Of a stretch of DNA of 64,000 nucleotides, positions 49,801-63,200 are shown piece by piece. This stretch comes from Gavia stellata. Its lineage: Eukaryota; Chordata; Aves; Gaviiformes; Gaviidae. A program made the position numbers and the translations under genes. The stretch covers positions 50,126,347-50,190,346 of the forward strand of contig NC_082598.1 of NCBI RefSeq assembly GCF_030936135.1. Reading direction: 5' to 3'. The first letter of the stretch is position 1, and every line of letters begins with the position of its first letter. Below the pieces are notes generated by a model. The model worked only from the letters and a program-made list of their open reading frames with translations, was not told the DNA's origin and did no database searches.

Positions 49801-52800
49801 CACAGACAGAATCAGCTAAGCACAGAGGAATTCATTCACTTTCTGCCAAATCACTCCATTAAACAACCACAAAATTCCCATGTCTATGTCAAGCAATATC
49901 CACCAAGGTGGGCAGGTCTCTTGGCTGGAGAACAGGAAGAAGGCATTTCTATTTTCTGCCTGAAAGGGAGCTAAATCATAGGCTGTCACAGTGATTCACA
50001 GTGTTTTCACAGTGAAAGAGCATTGTCTGAGGATCATTCATTCTGGAAGCCTTGATCCAACACTTAACAAGAAATCACCATCTCCCAGACTAAACTATGG
50101 AAGAAAACTTCCTGCTGATATGTTGAGGCGTAGTATTTATAATACAACTGACTTCCTCTATGGAGCTGCTACCATCTCAGCCTGATAATATCTTGCTCTG
50201 TGTGAAAAGATGCACCCCTGCTGGGATTGCTCCACAAAAATAGCCAGCGAGGATGATCAAGGTCCTCCAGAGCTCCGCGGTGCCAGACTCTAAAGTGTTA
50301 AAACAGCTACACAATGCTAAATGCTACACAACTATCAGAAGAATATCTTGCTCGGAACAAAATCCATTCTGTTTGTCACACGCTCCTGTACTCAACAGCA
50401 CAAAAACACTTTCTCGGCACCACTGTTTCTTCTAAAGCGCTTCCAATTTCCCAATCCTTCTGAAACCATATGTTGATCTGTTCATCTCCCCAATACCTCA
50501 AATACAAACCTTTAAAAGATTTTTATAAGTTTAAAACATTATTTTCATCTTTCAAGCCCAACACAAGAACAGAAGTTTTCCATGCTTGAAGGCTAATGAC
50601 AATGTCAGAAAAATCAAAGGCATTTGAACGGGCTTACTCGCTGAATCTAGTAAAGCATCACTCCATCTCCTCCATGTGATGCTACGCTTACCAACGCAGC
50701 TCTAGTGTAGAAACAAATACCCATCACACATCTAACTTAACTGGCATTCAGGTTCAAGATGACACTGTCTTTGCCACTATTTTTAATCTCTAATGGTGGC
50801 AGCAGCCCCAGAGGAGATGTGCATGTGATAGCAAGCACGAATGAAAGCATCATTAAACCATGAGAATTTGCCACAAGCTTTTTGCCATGACTTGTGAAGG
50901 AAGCCAAGATTCTCCACTTACTTATACTGTCCTCCCTACTGTTAGTATCTGTTAAACGGCTGCAGCATTCAGGAACCAAACCACCACACTATACAAGCTC
51001 CTAACAAGGCAGCAGTCCCTGATCTGATAAGGTTTCTGTAAGACCTGTTCATAACAGTTAGGCTAGCAGCACAGACAAGATTACAGCACAGAGTACAGCT
51101 GCTTCCAGACATGGCTTATTAGAAAATCAGTACAAGCAGGGTCAGGGAAGGACCATTTCATATAAGCAAAACAAGCAAGAACAAGGAGTGAGCCAGTAAA
51201 TTCCAGAGAAGCCAGGAAATTTGAAGTGTTTGAGAAGGGTCTGAAGAAGAAACATGCCCATGTGGCCTTCAGATTAACAGGGGGAAACAAAGCACCAGTG
51301 TAGCCGAAGGGAACTGCTCCCAAAGATCTGCAGCATGCCAACAGACAGGCTTTGCAGGCACCACAGCAATTCCCTCCGATGCCGGACAAGGATGGCTGGT
51401 TTCTTTTTCAGCCATGCCCCACCCAGGCTTCTCAGCTCAAATAAATGCCCTTTACGTACAGGGCTGCCCGTTCACTGCCAAGTATGGTGACCTGCTCTAT
51501 GAGTATTACTCTCAGCAGGACATGGTTTAACCTCCCAAACTAATACATCGCGAGACACTCTGTTGGTAGGAAAGAACAGCTCTCTATCAATAATGAGAAA
51601 CAGTCCTCTGAAGAGTAAAGCTGGCCTGAAGGCCCTGTCTGTGGCCAAAAACGCATGGAAAATTCCCAGTTAACGAGGTGATCCCAGCAGCAGATTAAGA
51701 CTACTGGATAATGTACAGCTTGGTTTTCTCCTTTACAGGTTTCCACAGAACCAGAGGAGTGCTGTTTGGAAAGGAGGTGGGGAGGTCTCTTGTCCAGCCT
51801 CCCATTTGGAGCCGAGCTATCCCTAACGCAAGGTCGGGGGGCTGACTCCATCTTCCCCCTCTTTGTGGAGGACAGCAATATATGACCATGTTATCCCCCA
51901 GACTGTGCATAAATCCAGCCACGCTTAGTGCGGAAGCAGTCAGTTACCCCTCCGTACATGGTGTTAGGCATCCCGAAAAGCCTGTTCTCAAAGTCCATCA
52001 ACTGTATTAAACACTCAGACTATACAGATACGTATAAGCACACACCTGGCCTACCCTGCATAGATCAGCTAATAACATGTCACTTCTCCCTTCTTTTGAG
52101 GTCTCTATCATCTTAGTCCCTATCTGCATGATGCAAATTAATCAGAAAACATTCGAGTGTTTTCAAGTAGGAAAGGGAGGCACTTACACCTGTCTCTAAA
52201 TTGCATATAAAGCGCATTCATGCCACTCAGAGCGTTAAGTATTCAACTACTTATCAATTCAAACTGTGAATTATTATGAAATAAAGAAAGGAACACAGCA
52301 AGGAAACCTCCAAATCACACTGATTGCACTCATAAGTAAAAATAAGCAATGCCCAAGAATGGTGCTTTGCTGAGCACGTAGCTGTTGGGAAGGTGTGTCA
52401 CGCTTCGCAGCCAGCCTGCGGCCCGGGACCTGCACACCACCCCAAAGCTGAACACGAGCACGATGAAGCAATTCCTGCTTATTGGGACATCTCTGGCTCA
52501 CAGAGGTCCATTTGGCTACGTGAGCTCTTTAAAAATCAACATCGCTGAAACAGGGAACATAAACAAAAGGAGGTCAGAATCACCTGCAAGTACTTTACCA
52601 ATGCAGGATCATTACTACCATTCACTTCAAACAGCAAAAAAACGATTAGCAAGAACCTAGCCAGGAAAGTAGGCAAAAAAACCCCACTATATATCTGCAA
52701 ACAGCATCACGAGATTTACAACTAACACGTGCCATCATGACCACACTGAGTTAAGATCGCAGGAGCAGGGCACGGTACTACCCATGGGGCACCCCTGACC

Positions 52801-54350
52801 TGAGTGGCCACAGAGAAGACAGCTGCCTGAGCCATGCAATCACATCCCTAATCACAACACAGCCTGCGGTCACCTCTGCCATAAAGAGGTATCCAACGCT
52901 ATTACCATCCATTCAAAAAAGCCTTTCCTCCACGCGAAGCCACTTAATGCAAAGCAGTCACACTCCTTTAATTTCAGGAGCACATCCCTGAAACTACTTC
53001 AGGCTTTTCTCCCACAACGCAAACTCCTCTGATATAAAGAGGGCGAAAGCCAGTCAGTGTCGGAGGCTGTGAATGCACAAAGACCAAAAAAGAAGGAACC
53101 TGAGAGATGCAACTTCTAATTGTCCAAAGCCTTGTTTGCATCCATACTTGCAGATCGGCACCCTGTTCTCCATCGGATGAGCAGGAAGGTCTTCCAAGAT
53201 GAAGCGTTATCCTGCTCCCTACTATGGCTGTTCAGCTAGGCCACAGCTCAATACATGGCAGAGCAGAAGCACGGGCTGGCCACCACCTTGCTACTTCACG
53301 TATCGCCATTAAGAGAATCCTTCTGGTAAACTGCCACTGTTACCCATGGGGCTGTTGAATATGAAGTCCTTGAGAGCGGGCTCGAACGGTCTTGGTTGCA
53401 ACAGAATGATGCTGTAGACATGTAGCCCGTTTCAAAAGCCTCCAGTCACTAACTGGGTCTCTTGACACCTATCCTCCACAGGTAAGGCTTCCAATTTCTT
53501 TTTAAAGGGCCACATTTTTTTTTTTCTCAGATTAAAAAGAGCATACAAAGATCTGACCTAGCACAAACATCTTTCCAGGGGAGGCAAAAGTTCACTAGTG
53601 GAAGAAAAAGGGAAAGGGAGGACTTAAAAAACAGCCTTGGGAACTGCAGGGCAAGAGAAATGAGTTGTCCTTTAGCAAAGCAGTGGCAAAAAAATCACTG
53701 CTTCCGCAAGGTCACCTAAGAGCAGTGAAGGCCTGCAGTGAAGCACTGAGAGCTCTCCAAGGACACGAGAGCCTCAACTCAAGGTGAACTGAGATTTCTT
53801 ACTTATTTCCACTGCTGGGAACAGCCCCCTCCTCACTGCAATGTTAATTTCCAACAAAATATGGAAACAACAACTACCTTATAATAAGAGAAGCACAGAC
53901 AGGAGAAGTTTCTATGGACAAGGGACCTGCTGAGACTTGCCCCTGTAGTCGTACCTCACTAGGAGGTTGATGGGATGCTACAAACTGTTGTGACCTCTTC
54001 TTCCCCATGCAGCTAGTGACATTTGCTCAGGCATTTGCTCATTGAGACAGAGAGGTTATTGCTCTTCAACATGCCTGGGAAACCTTTTTCCCTCTCTAAC
54101 AGAACACCAAGATTCTGTGAATCCCTCTCACATTCATATAAATACTTATTAAGAAATCTATTTGAAAGTGCTCATGTTGAAATTTGTCTGCAATGCCTTT
54201 GTTTGAAATTCGCTAGTGTTTTACAAAGGCTGTCTGCAGTAGAATTGCTCAAGTGCAGCTCCTAAAATCTGAAATAAAAAGAACAAAACAAGGCCTCTTA
54301 CTGTATCAGCAGGATAATGGTGCATGGGTTTTTTTCTGCTTAAAAAGGAG
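43861..54350. other. Intergenic DNA between PPP1R3B and ERI1 (right part)
   Basis: No coding gene, RNA gene or clear repeat is recognised. Frames up to 171 codons (46913-47428, + strand) lack known motifs and start in sequence without splice or promoter context that I can identify. A short direct repeat of AAGGTGACTT occurs near 47608-47626. A T-run lies near 53515-53525. The right part becomes more AT-rich toward ERI1. Confidence 0.55.
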
Positions 54351-56174
54351 AATTTTTTTTTTTTTTTAACATAGTTGTCAGTGAATTTTTCCAGCATGGG
54401 CTGACTCCTCTAATAAATAAAAATATTCATTACAGCAGAGATGCACTCAGCAAGCTTCTCTGGATGAACAAATGAGATCAACCTGAAAAAACATGGTTTG
54501 GCTGAATGCAAGCATCACTACTAAAATCACCATACCACGTATTTTTTTGTCCTTCAAATGCCTCCTTCCTCTTCAGTATTAAAGCAATCAGGAAAATTTA
54601 TCCCTTTACGGAGTGCTGTCAACTAGTCACATTCATGAGATGTTATCCACCTAGCCATGGCAATGTTGGTAGGCCACCAGAGATGACTGATCATGGACCA
54701 TGCTGAGACCAAGACCCCCAAGACTGCTGAAGTCATCTCATGCTTTACAGAGTGAATTCAGTACCTGACTTGTTAATAAATAGCAACTTATTTTAATAAG
54801 TTTGTTTACATTTCAAGTAAACCAAGAAACATTGGTAAAATTCACGTCATCTCAAAATCACAGAATCAAACACTCTGAAAATAGTTACAGCTTACAGTTT
54901 GACATTAATCCAACTCAGATAAATCTGGAATGATTCTACTGATTTCTGCAACCCACTGCTAAAAAAACCTACTCAAGCAGTAAACAGAAAACAATTATTA
55001 ATATTTAACCCTTATCTCAAAATATCTTTTTGAAGTTATTTAACAAAAATAAACAACTCTGTACTCAAAATAAATGATGTAAAATTACACCAGCTCTTTA
55101 CTTATGAAACCTGTAGTATAATCTGTAACAAATAGTTCTTCATTGGACTGTGAGCCTGGTTACAGACCTGTAAATAAAAGACTAGTGACAAAGTCTATGA
55201 TACTGCCAGCATCCCAAGGGGAGATCTGCTGAGCTAGACTCGATTTTATCACAGAAACATTCACCACAGTAACTCAGAGACAAAAAAAGTAAATTACCGT
55301 GGTTCTTCAGGGAAGAGGATACTACGGTTGCTATAGTGAAAAGCAAATATATAATTAACAATTTGTACAAAATACGGGCTGACAAATAAATGGTATTTTC
55401 AGAGTAAGCATATCAGAAATTTTGATTTTACCCTTCTAAAAATACATTAAGAATTGCTACAGAAAGGAAACTGTAAATTTCAACAAAACTCTACAAGTAG
55501 AACAAGTATTTACTTTCAGAAAAAAATTAACATCATTCTAAAGCAATTGTGGCTACCTAAATCTGTGACTCTGGAAAACTGCTTGCTTCCTACATGTGAA
55601 GCAACTGAGAATTAACCAATACTTCTCTCTCTTACATTAATTTAAAATAAAAGTTTTAATGTTTCCATTGATCTGCTTTAACGGTCAGAAGAGCAAGGGG
55701 AGCTGGGAGGAGTTTGATTAGCCAAGCAGTGAATGTTCTCAACAAAGCTTTATTATGAATTGGTTATTTTGTTTCCTGAATGTAAGTGGCAGAAAGAATG
55801 AATGAATTATAATACAGGGATACCAAATTAACTTTTTTTTTTACTAAGAGCAACCAAAATACATCATTCTGCTTTTCAGAACAAGCTATTCTAATGCAAA
55901 GCTGATCACATTAATGTTATACTTCATGGAGACAAAGCAAATTAACACTTTGGCCCTTTTTGATCTTATGTGGGGCCTAGGAAGAAAGCAGAAGTTATTG
56001 TTAATAAATTAGATGTGGCCTTTACTAATAAAATTATATTAATCTTCCAATGTGAGATTTTGAGATAAAGGCACAGCTTCATGGTGGCAGAGGTACAGGA
56101 AGGTATCAAAAATAGCTGACCGTGTCTTCAACCATGGACTAGAAGCTTCTTGTTTTGTTTTACATAACAACCAC

Positions 56175-56196
56175 ATAGCACAAATTTTTGTGCTAT
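56175..56196. repeat. Near-perfect palindrome, 10-bp arms and 2-base loop
   Basis: ATAGCACAAA (56175-56184) and TTTGTGCTAT (56187-56196) are exact reverse complements separated by TT. It lies about 850 nt beyond the ERI1 stop codon, so it may be within a long form of the ERI1 3' UTR. With a two-base spacer it is better viewed as a cruciform-type palindrome than a stable RNA hairpin. Confidence 0.8.
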
Positions 56197-56906
56197 CTGG
56201 CATGTTTTGAACTTCCTTTTACTTCACTCATTTTTAAGTCCAAATGGCTGACAGTATCTAAAAGCAATATTAAATGAAATGCAGCTATGAGTGTAGCAGA
56301 AATAAGAAATACAATCCTCAAAGTGAAACTCTGAAGAACCTTCTCTTTTTAAATACAGGTTAAAAAAAAATAGTATCATACTGCATTAATGAAATTTTTA
56401 TTCAATACACAGGTCTTCTATTTGATGTGGAAGCAGACAACATATCCCTTAAAGAAAAAAACCACCAAACAACACAGTACATCGCTACTGCTTTAGAATT
56501 GATGAATATGCTTCCATTTCTCCTAGACTTTAAAAAAAATAATTACCAACAGGAACCCTTAGAAGAGTGCCTTGTCAGGAAAGGCCAGCCCAACCACTCA
56601 CTATTTCAGTTCTTCCAGCAATGTCTTATTAGTGTGCAATGAATAATCACATGCTAGATATCATTAGAGTATGGCATAGTGAATAAATACTACCCACAGG
56701 CTGGGGTGGAACAGCAGTGCGCAGGCCCAATCAATCTTTGCATGTGTTTAAACTACATGTTCATAAAAGCTTAACACTTTGCTCAGATTCCACATATCAA
56801 CCTTACTGCTATAAAAGTTGCAAACAACAACAGCAAAAAAAATAACCAGTATAAAAAAAAATGCTGTAACACAGGCTTCAAAGAGCGAAGAGCTTCCACA
56901 CTCCTC

Positions 56907-56912
56907 TTTATT
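56907..56912 (-). terminator. ERI1: Candidate proximal poly(A) signal of ERI1
   Basis: TTTATT on the + strand is AATAAA on the coding strand, 135 nt past the stop codon. Use of this site would give a very short 3' UTR. Two further AATAAA copies at 56397 and 55749 are alternatives. Confidence 0.4.
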
Positions 56913-57046
56913 TCAACAGAGATGATTAGTTAAGGTGCTTCCAGATTCTGCATTGCAGACAGGTTGGCAAAGTGGCCATTTAATAAGCTCTTAACAGTCT
57001 TTAGCGGGTATCTGAGAGCATTTCCTAAGGCAGAACCCCCCAGCTG

Positions 57047-57289
57047 CTAGTTTCTGTAGCGGGGCATCTGTGGAGCAGGGGCTCCCTCTAAGGGGGCTGA
57101 GGAGGAGACTGTCATAAGCTGTCCAGCATGCATTCTCTCGTTCACCCGCAGTTCACAGCCGTCCTGCAGCATCCTTATAGCTATCCTTGCAATGTTTTTA
57201 GAGTCATCAAGTCCACTGTGAGGTCTCCCATCATAATTCATGCCCAGCTTTTCAAGCATGATTGTCAGCTTGGTCTGGTTCCTAGGAAC
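57047..57289 (-). CDS. ERI1: ERI1 last coding exon (80 residues plus stop)
   Basis: The acceptor CTCCATCAG precedes GTTCCTAGGAACCAG at 57289, reading V-P-R-N-Q. The frame ends at TAG (57049-57047). It carries the third exonuclease motif, with the catalytic His and Asp in RPHSGLDDSKN, and the variable C-terminal tail ending QMPRYRN. The homologous human tail ends in PQMPHFRK by memory. Confidence 0.97.
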   Translation of the reverse strand, partial: VPRNQTKLTIMLEKLGMNYDGRPHSGLDDSKNIARIAIRMLQDGCELRVNERMHAGQLMTVSSSAPLEGAPAPQMPRYRN

Positions 57290-60200
57290 CTGATGGAGAA
57301 AGTGAACCACATCCAAGAATTAGGTTCTGTACCAAGTTTTTTTTCATTTAACACAGTGCAGTAGAAACATATGCAGATTTTAAGTCTACTTAAGTCACAT
57401 ATTACTTTCATGTTGCTTTTTGTCAGATCACTAACATTTTAACTTCAAAGCACCTTGGTAAGACAGACACTCTCGTTTTTACAGAGGAGACATAGTCAAC
57501 AGGAGCTCGTCTAGACTCAGGATAATTTCAAGAGCCTCTCACCATTACCTGCACCAGCTCAAGATGTGCCAGTGCTGGCCATGGTGGAAGCCACGGCCTA
57601 GCTAGGTTTAACAAGCTTTATAAAAAAAGGAATTACCAGCCAAAAGTGGCATTGCAGTGGGAATCAGATTTTGGTTTTCCTTTTAAATGCTAAGCAATTA
57701 AAGTAGCACCAGGCTCCTGATTCTCACTGACATCAAGCTTCTGAATGCCTCCAAACACGACAGGAACAGATCAGCAACACCTATAGCAGCCCGTATTTAC
57801 TTTACATGGATGACCAACAGCATGAACAGACAAGGAAGCTTAACCGACTTACCCATGAGAAGTGCTACACCAGCAAAAGCCCCAAGTCCTCTCTTGATTA
57901 ACTACTAAATATACATTTGTGCTTCGGAAAGGTCAAAGAAAAACAAAAGGGTAACTTTGAAGAAAAACTTCAGTTTGCTTTCTTGGTGATGGTGGTTGGG
58001 GTAGTGGAACACAGGACAAGTTCCAGGATATCGCACCATACTACTGGATTTAATAGCTAGGCAGAATGGTGACAACACAGTTGCCAAAACCTGGCAATAT
58101 GCAACTCCAGTAATAACACCCACAAACTGGGCAGGGGAGACATACCTGCCGGTTGTGGGATATTCCACAGGAAAGTGACAATACATTCCTTGTCATTAAT
58201 TTTATCTACTACTACTACTTAACAACAGATTCAATAGCAGCACAGAATAGCTAAACAGAAGGACTGAACAACTCTAAATGCTACAACTGTTTGCATTAAA
58301 AAAAAAAAAAAAAAATCACAAAAAGTAAAAAGAAACTGATTCTTTCTAAGTTACAATCCCCATTGCCTTTGATGAAAAAGCACTCACTAATCAACAGAGG
58401 AGGAAAAAGAAGGTATGTCTAGGTTAAAGCTGATAGGATTAGCAAGAGTGTTCTGTGTTCTCACATTTCCAGCAGAAACGGTCATGCAGAGAAGGCACAG
58501 TAATAGAGGGAGAAATGGAGTAACCCTGTAATATTTGCTCAGCAAAAAGTAAAGCTCTTCTCTTATTAAATGTTAACCTCTTTTTCTTCTCTAGAGGTTA
58601 CATTTAGTATGACAAAGCCCTTCAAGAGAAGATTGTCAGCTAGGCTGAAATCACATTCAAACAAATGGTTTAGTGCAAACTCACTAGGAATTCACTAGAA
58701 TCTCCAATAACCCATTTTATGGTAATCTGACAGTGAAAGAAAGCAGCGATAGGGTCCAGCACTGAATTTGGTATTACTTTTCTCTTGACAATTTGATCCA
58801 ACTGTAGATATGTCCTAATCCTTCCCTGTTCCCATTACACTGTCAAAACTGGAGATCTATCTGAGGGTAGTGGTGCAAATTAGTTTTGTAGTGTATTATG
58901 TGAAAACAGGAAAAAAATAATTGAAAAATCAATACAGAGTCTTTTCAGCTGAACTACTTCAAGACACGCTTGATCTAAGAGCACCAGTATGACATTTTTA
59001 GACAATAGACCATGTCCTGGTTCTTAAAAACAAGATTAAAAATCAAAATGCAGTAGACTATATGATCTTCAATTAGTAAAGTGAGATCTGGGCAGGAAGC
59101 ACATTTGAAAATCAGGCCCCAGGCAACTAGTTTAAGTACTATAATTTTATACTACACAAGTAAAGATGACAAGCACAACAGGACATTCTAGACTTTTAAA
59201 CCAATTTTTCCCACAAGAGAAACAACAACCTGTACAAACCTTATAGAAGTTCCCATATGATTTGCGAATATTGATCCACTTTTTGGCAAAAGAAGGGTAT
59301 TTGATACGGCTGATACGGCACTGGATGTTCAAAAATTTACTCATATCCCAAGATCTTAAAAAGTCAGAAAAGAGAAAAACATTAGTAATATATAATTCAG
59401 ATGCCCTGTGTTCTACATATCATACAGCTGTAGCACAAACAGCTGTCTTGTCTTTGGTGATCAGTAGAAGGAAAACAGTTTAGGAAAAGGTCTTTTGCTA
59501 TAATCATGGTAAAGAATTTTTTAATATGAATTTGTTAATCATGGGGAAAACAAATAATGACATCAGCAAGATTTTCACTAGGATGGTTTCAGGTCCAGGA
59601 TGGTTGAAACAAAAAATAGCACGCCAACTTCTCCACCTACCGCATCTACTCCAAAAACTGCCAATAAACTAGATGCTTACTCAGCCCTTGGGGAAGCAAG
59701 TGACACTTTAAATCTTCCTGATTACTTGAGTATGCATGCATCTCTCTACTTAATGTAGGTTACTGTAACAAGACTGCACTTAGTTTTAGGAGAACCAGAC
59801 CTTTATGGAAAGAAGATGAAACTATAACCCTATGCACTTCTAGTCCGCCTTCCTGAAGGGAACCACCCCAACAAGTTTGTAAGCTTCAAGCTAAAATAAA
59901 GCCTTTTTTTCCCCTCTCTTGCAGCTGTCTACACAATCTCACCTATATGACAAATTTCACTGCACCTATTTTCCTTGAGGAATTTCACTGCGGGGATTCC
60001 CCTGGAGGCGAATTCCAGACACAGTCTAGGCCCAGTAACATAACTAGTCTTGCATCAGTCTTGCTTTAGCACTTTCTTTTCTTAATTCACTGTTACTTCC
60101 AAAGATAGAAACCTAATCATAGGTAAAAAATTAGTCAAATAGCAGTATTTACCACAGTTCCTGAAATTAACTAACATTGGAATGACATTATTTTACCTCC

Positions 60201-63200
60201 TTATTTTTAAGGTGTACATGGATCCAAACTGTACACCTCAAGTCTTGTGTGACAGTTTTTAAGTGGCTTCACTGCTCACCCTGGACACAACCACATTTCA
60301 ATGATACAGGTTTTTCACCAGAGAAGACCTGTGATTTGTAGTCATCCAAATCTTCAGGAATTTTGAGAAAAAAGTCTCATGGCTAAAAAAATTTTGCCAC
60401 TTGGTAAGTTGGATTAGTTAAAGTTTTTGTCATGTATCCATTCATCTCCTATGATACATTATTTTTCAAACCACTCATGTTATAGACTGGAATATTTATC
60501 TGTGTTTTACTTGACAGAAGTGTTAGGAAGTCATACTAAGATCCCACACACTCTTTTTTCATAAACTCCAGTTTTGTTTCGGGGTTCATCTCCCTTTGGT
60601 TTGACACAGTCATTCTAACAGAGTGGCACAGGACTGCCTTTTTAATCCAGCACAGCAGAAGACTTACTCCAGGCAAACAACAGGCATAGCAACATGAAAA
60701 TGCATTGTTCATCTCAACACGGCTAATGTTAAAAACTCTCTGTGCTACTTAAACCCCTCAATCCAAGAGAAAGAGGAAAGCAGACATGTTAACAGACTAG
60801 TAATGTTTCACAGCTAAAAAACAGGCATCAACTACAGAAAAATTCCCTGGCCAGTGCTATATAAGATAAAGCTCAATATCTTTCATCGTATAACAAAGCT
60901 AAGATTACAAGAGCAACATTGCATCACAGATATATCTAGATCTCCAGATCTGTTCACTTTGCAGTCATTAGGGGACTTGATTTTCCGCGCAGACCTTGTG
61001 AGAGAGCAACTTCAGGTGGCAGTTGAAGGACTAGTCAATCCCTCACACACAAAGCTTGTCAGAGCTGGGACCCACCAGAGCCACAGTCCTCTAAGCCAAA
61101 GCAGAGAGCTTTCTGTGCTAGCCTTTTCTCCTTGTTCAATAAACAGCATAATCCATTATTGCTTTCTGGCAAAACATGCAGGATGTATTGTTAATGTATC
61201 CTATGTAATACGTAGCATACAACACAACCACCACACATCTCTGAAACCTCAGATTCAGGAGAGCATGGGAGTTGCTTAGAACTGAAATTGCACAATGTTA
61301 TTTTTAGGTATTATGTGCTATATGAAAACTAGATGTAAACAGAGAATTACAACAACAAAAGGTGGTAAGAAGTCTGTTCAACATCATCTAGTTGCATACA
61401 GAAAGCTAGGAAAGAAACAGTGCCATCTAATGGATTTAAGCTTTATTTCAAATTGCTTAGTTCAGCTTTCCAGATTTTCCCAAAAGCTAGAATTATAATA
61501 AAATGGCAAAATGGCAGTGTCGTGATCCACCTTTAACAATACTCTCACAAAGATTAAACACGGTTTTGCAGTTTTAGATCGTGCTGAAGGTTACATAAGG
61601 ACATACCCATCTGTCAACATGGAATAGCTGTACTTTGTTCCCAGTTCTCGCTGTCTCATCCACTCTATGACATTCTGCAGAACTTGAGGAAATGTATCAG
61701 CTTTATCAACAATGTCCTAAGAGAATGGAAAAAACAAAAGTGAGGAATGTTTTTTCAGAAAAAAAAACCAGCATGAAGTGTAATAATTATATTGGTATAT
61801 AGGCACTCACTAAATCACTCACAAAGTTGGCTTCCCAAAAAACTTTAGAAACAGGTTACACATGAAAATAAGCAGAGAATTGGACAGATTCTTCTGAACT
61901 GAAAAAAAACACCACTAAAAGAGCCAACCTCCACATGGCATCTATAAAGGTAACAAGGTTAGTCAGGTGTTGAACTTGAATTAAAACCTTGGAGCTAGTT
62001 TCCCAGGCTCCTGCTCAAGTCACTTGATCACAAGCCATTGCCATCATTAAGACTCTAAACCCTTTAGAATAAAAATCTTAGAAGAGGAACAGATGCAATT
62101 CAACAGGTCCTTTCCTCTGCTAAAGATTAAGTTTCTACACATGGATTACAAAGTGAATGCTTTTCACTACAGCTCCTCACAAACACCTAAATGACCAACT
62201 TAGTGAAATCAATTCTGTAATAACTGGGAGAGGGAGAAAAAACAAGGATTAAGAAAATAAGCGTTACAGAAAAATTACCATAAAAGATCACCAGTCTGAA
62301 AACATCAACAGCACATCTCTTTTTCATATTTTTTCCTGAAGAAACAAAAGTGCAAATTACCTGGGTGATTCCTGTCAGACTGATGCAGAAGTTTGAAAGC
62401 TTGGGATTAATTTCCGGCTTAACATATTGCTGAAAGGTATCCTCCTGTAACAAGAGAATCAAATGCTCAGCAGCAGCACACTACATAGCAACTCCTTTGG
62501 CTTGCCCATAGCTGAAAGGCAATCGCAGCTACTTGCCCTGCTTGAGGCAAAAAAGAGTGTGTACCTCCCCAGCCAATATAAGCATACTGACTGGCCATTG
62601 TGAGATTCCCAACGGGACGGATGGATGGCTTTCCAACCAGCACATATCCCTCCTCTCAGCCAGTAGGCACCAAAGAGCAAGGATGTAGATGTAAGAGGGG
62701 AAGGACAGACTGCAATAAAGTGGAGAATTTGGGAAAAAGAGAGCATGAGTAAGGAAAAAAGAAGTGAGAGGCATGAGCAAAGCCTGATGTTTTTTAGGTG
62801 GTATCTCTAAAGGCTCACCTGTAATTCCAGGAAGGCAACAGGCTGGACATCTCAGAGGCTGCATACAAGTCATATACCTCTGGATGCACCAGTCAGAAAT
62901 AAACACAATGACCTCACTCTGGGCAACTGAGCCATACAAGAGTGAAGACTACATGCAACTTTCATAGAAAAAAGAAAGCCACAAATCCCTGCTGTTATAC
63001 AAAACCTTTTTGACAGAGGGAAAAAAAAAAATCACGCTGTTTCCTAGTACACTAAAGGTAATAAAACAATCTTGGTAATCTGCACAATCCTCTCTCTGCA
63101 GTTAGTCATACATGCAGCTACACTCTAATGTAGCATCACAGTGCTTACTGGAAATCCTCCTCCTCTTAGTTCTTGATAAATGAACCACTAGTCAGAGGAG

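Larger units (their letters stand above)
54351..57046 (-). other. ERI1: AT-rich region 3' of ERI1, probably including its 3' UTR
   Basis: The sequence immediately past the ERI1 stop (toward lower coordinates) is AT-rich and has no coding exon. Minus-strand AATAAA signals (TTTATT on +) occur at 56907-56912, 56397-56402 and 55749-55754. Which of them is used, and hence the length of the 3' UTR, cannot be settled from sequence. A T15 run is at 54353-54367 and a 10-bp inverted repeat at 56175-56196. Confidence 0.5.

Noticed and set aside
58298-58315. A18 run considered as the tail of a processed pseudogene or SINE
   Set aside because: The flanking sequence matches no gene or retroposon that I can recognise and no target-site duplication was found.
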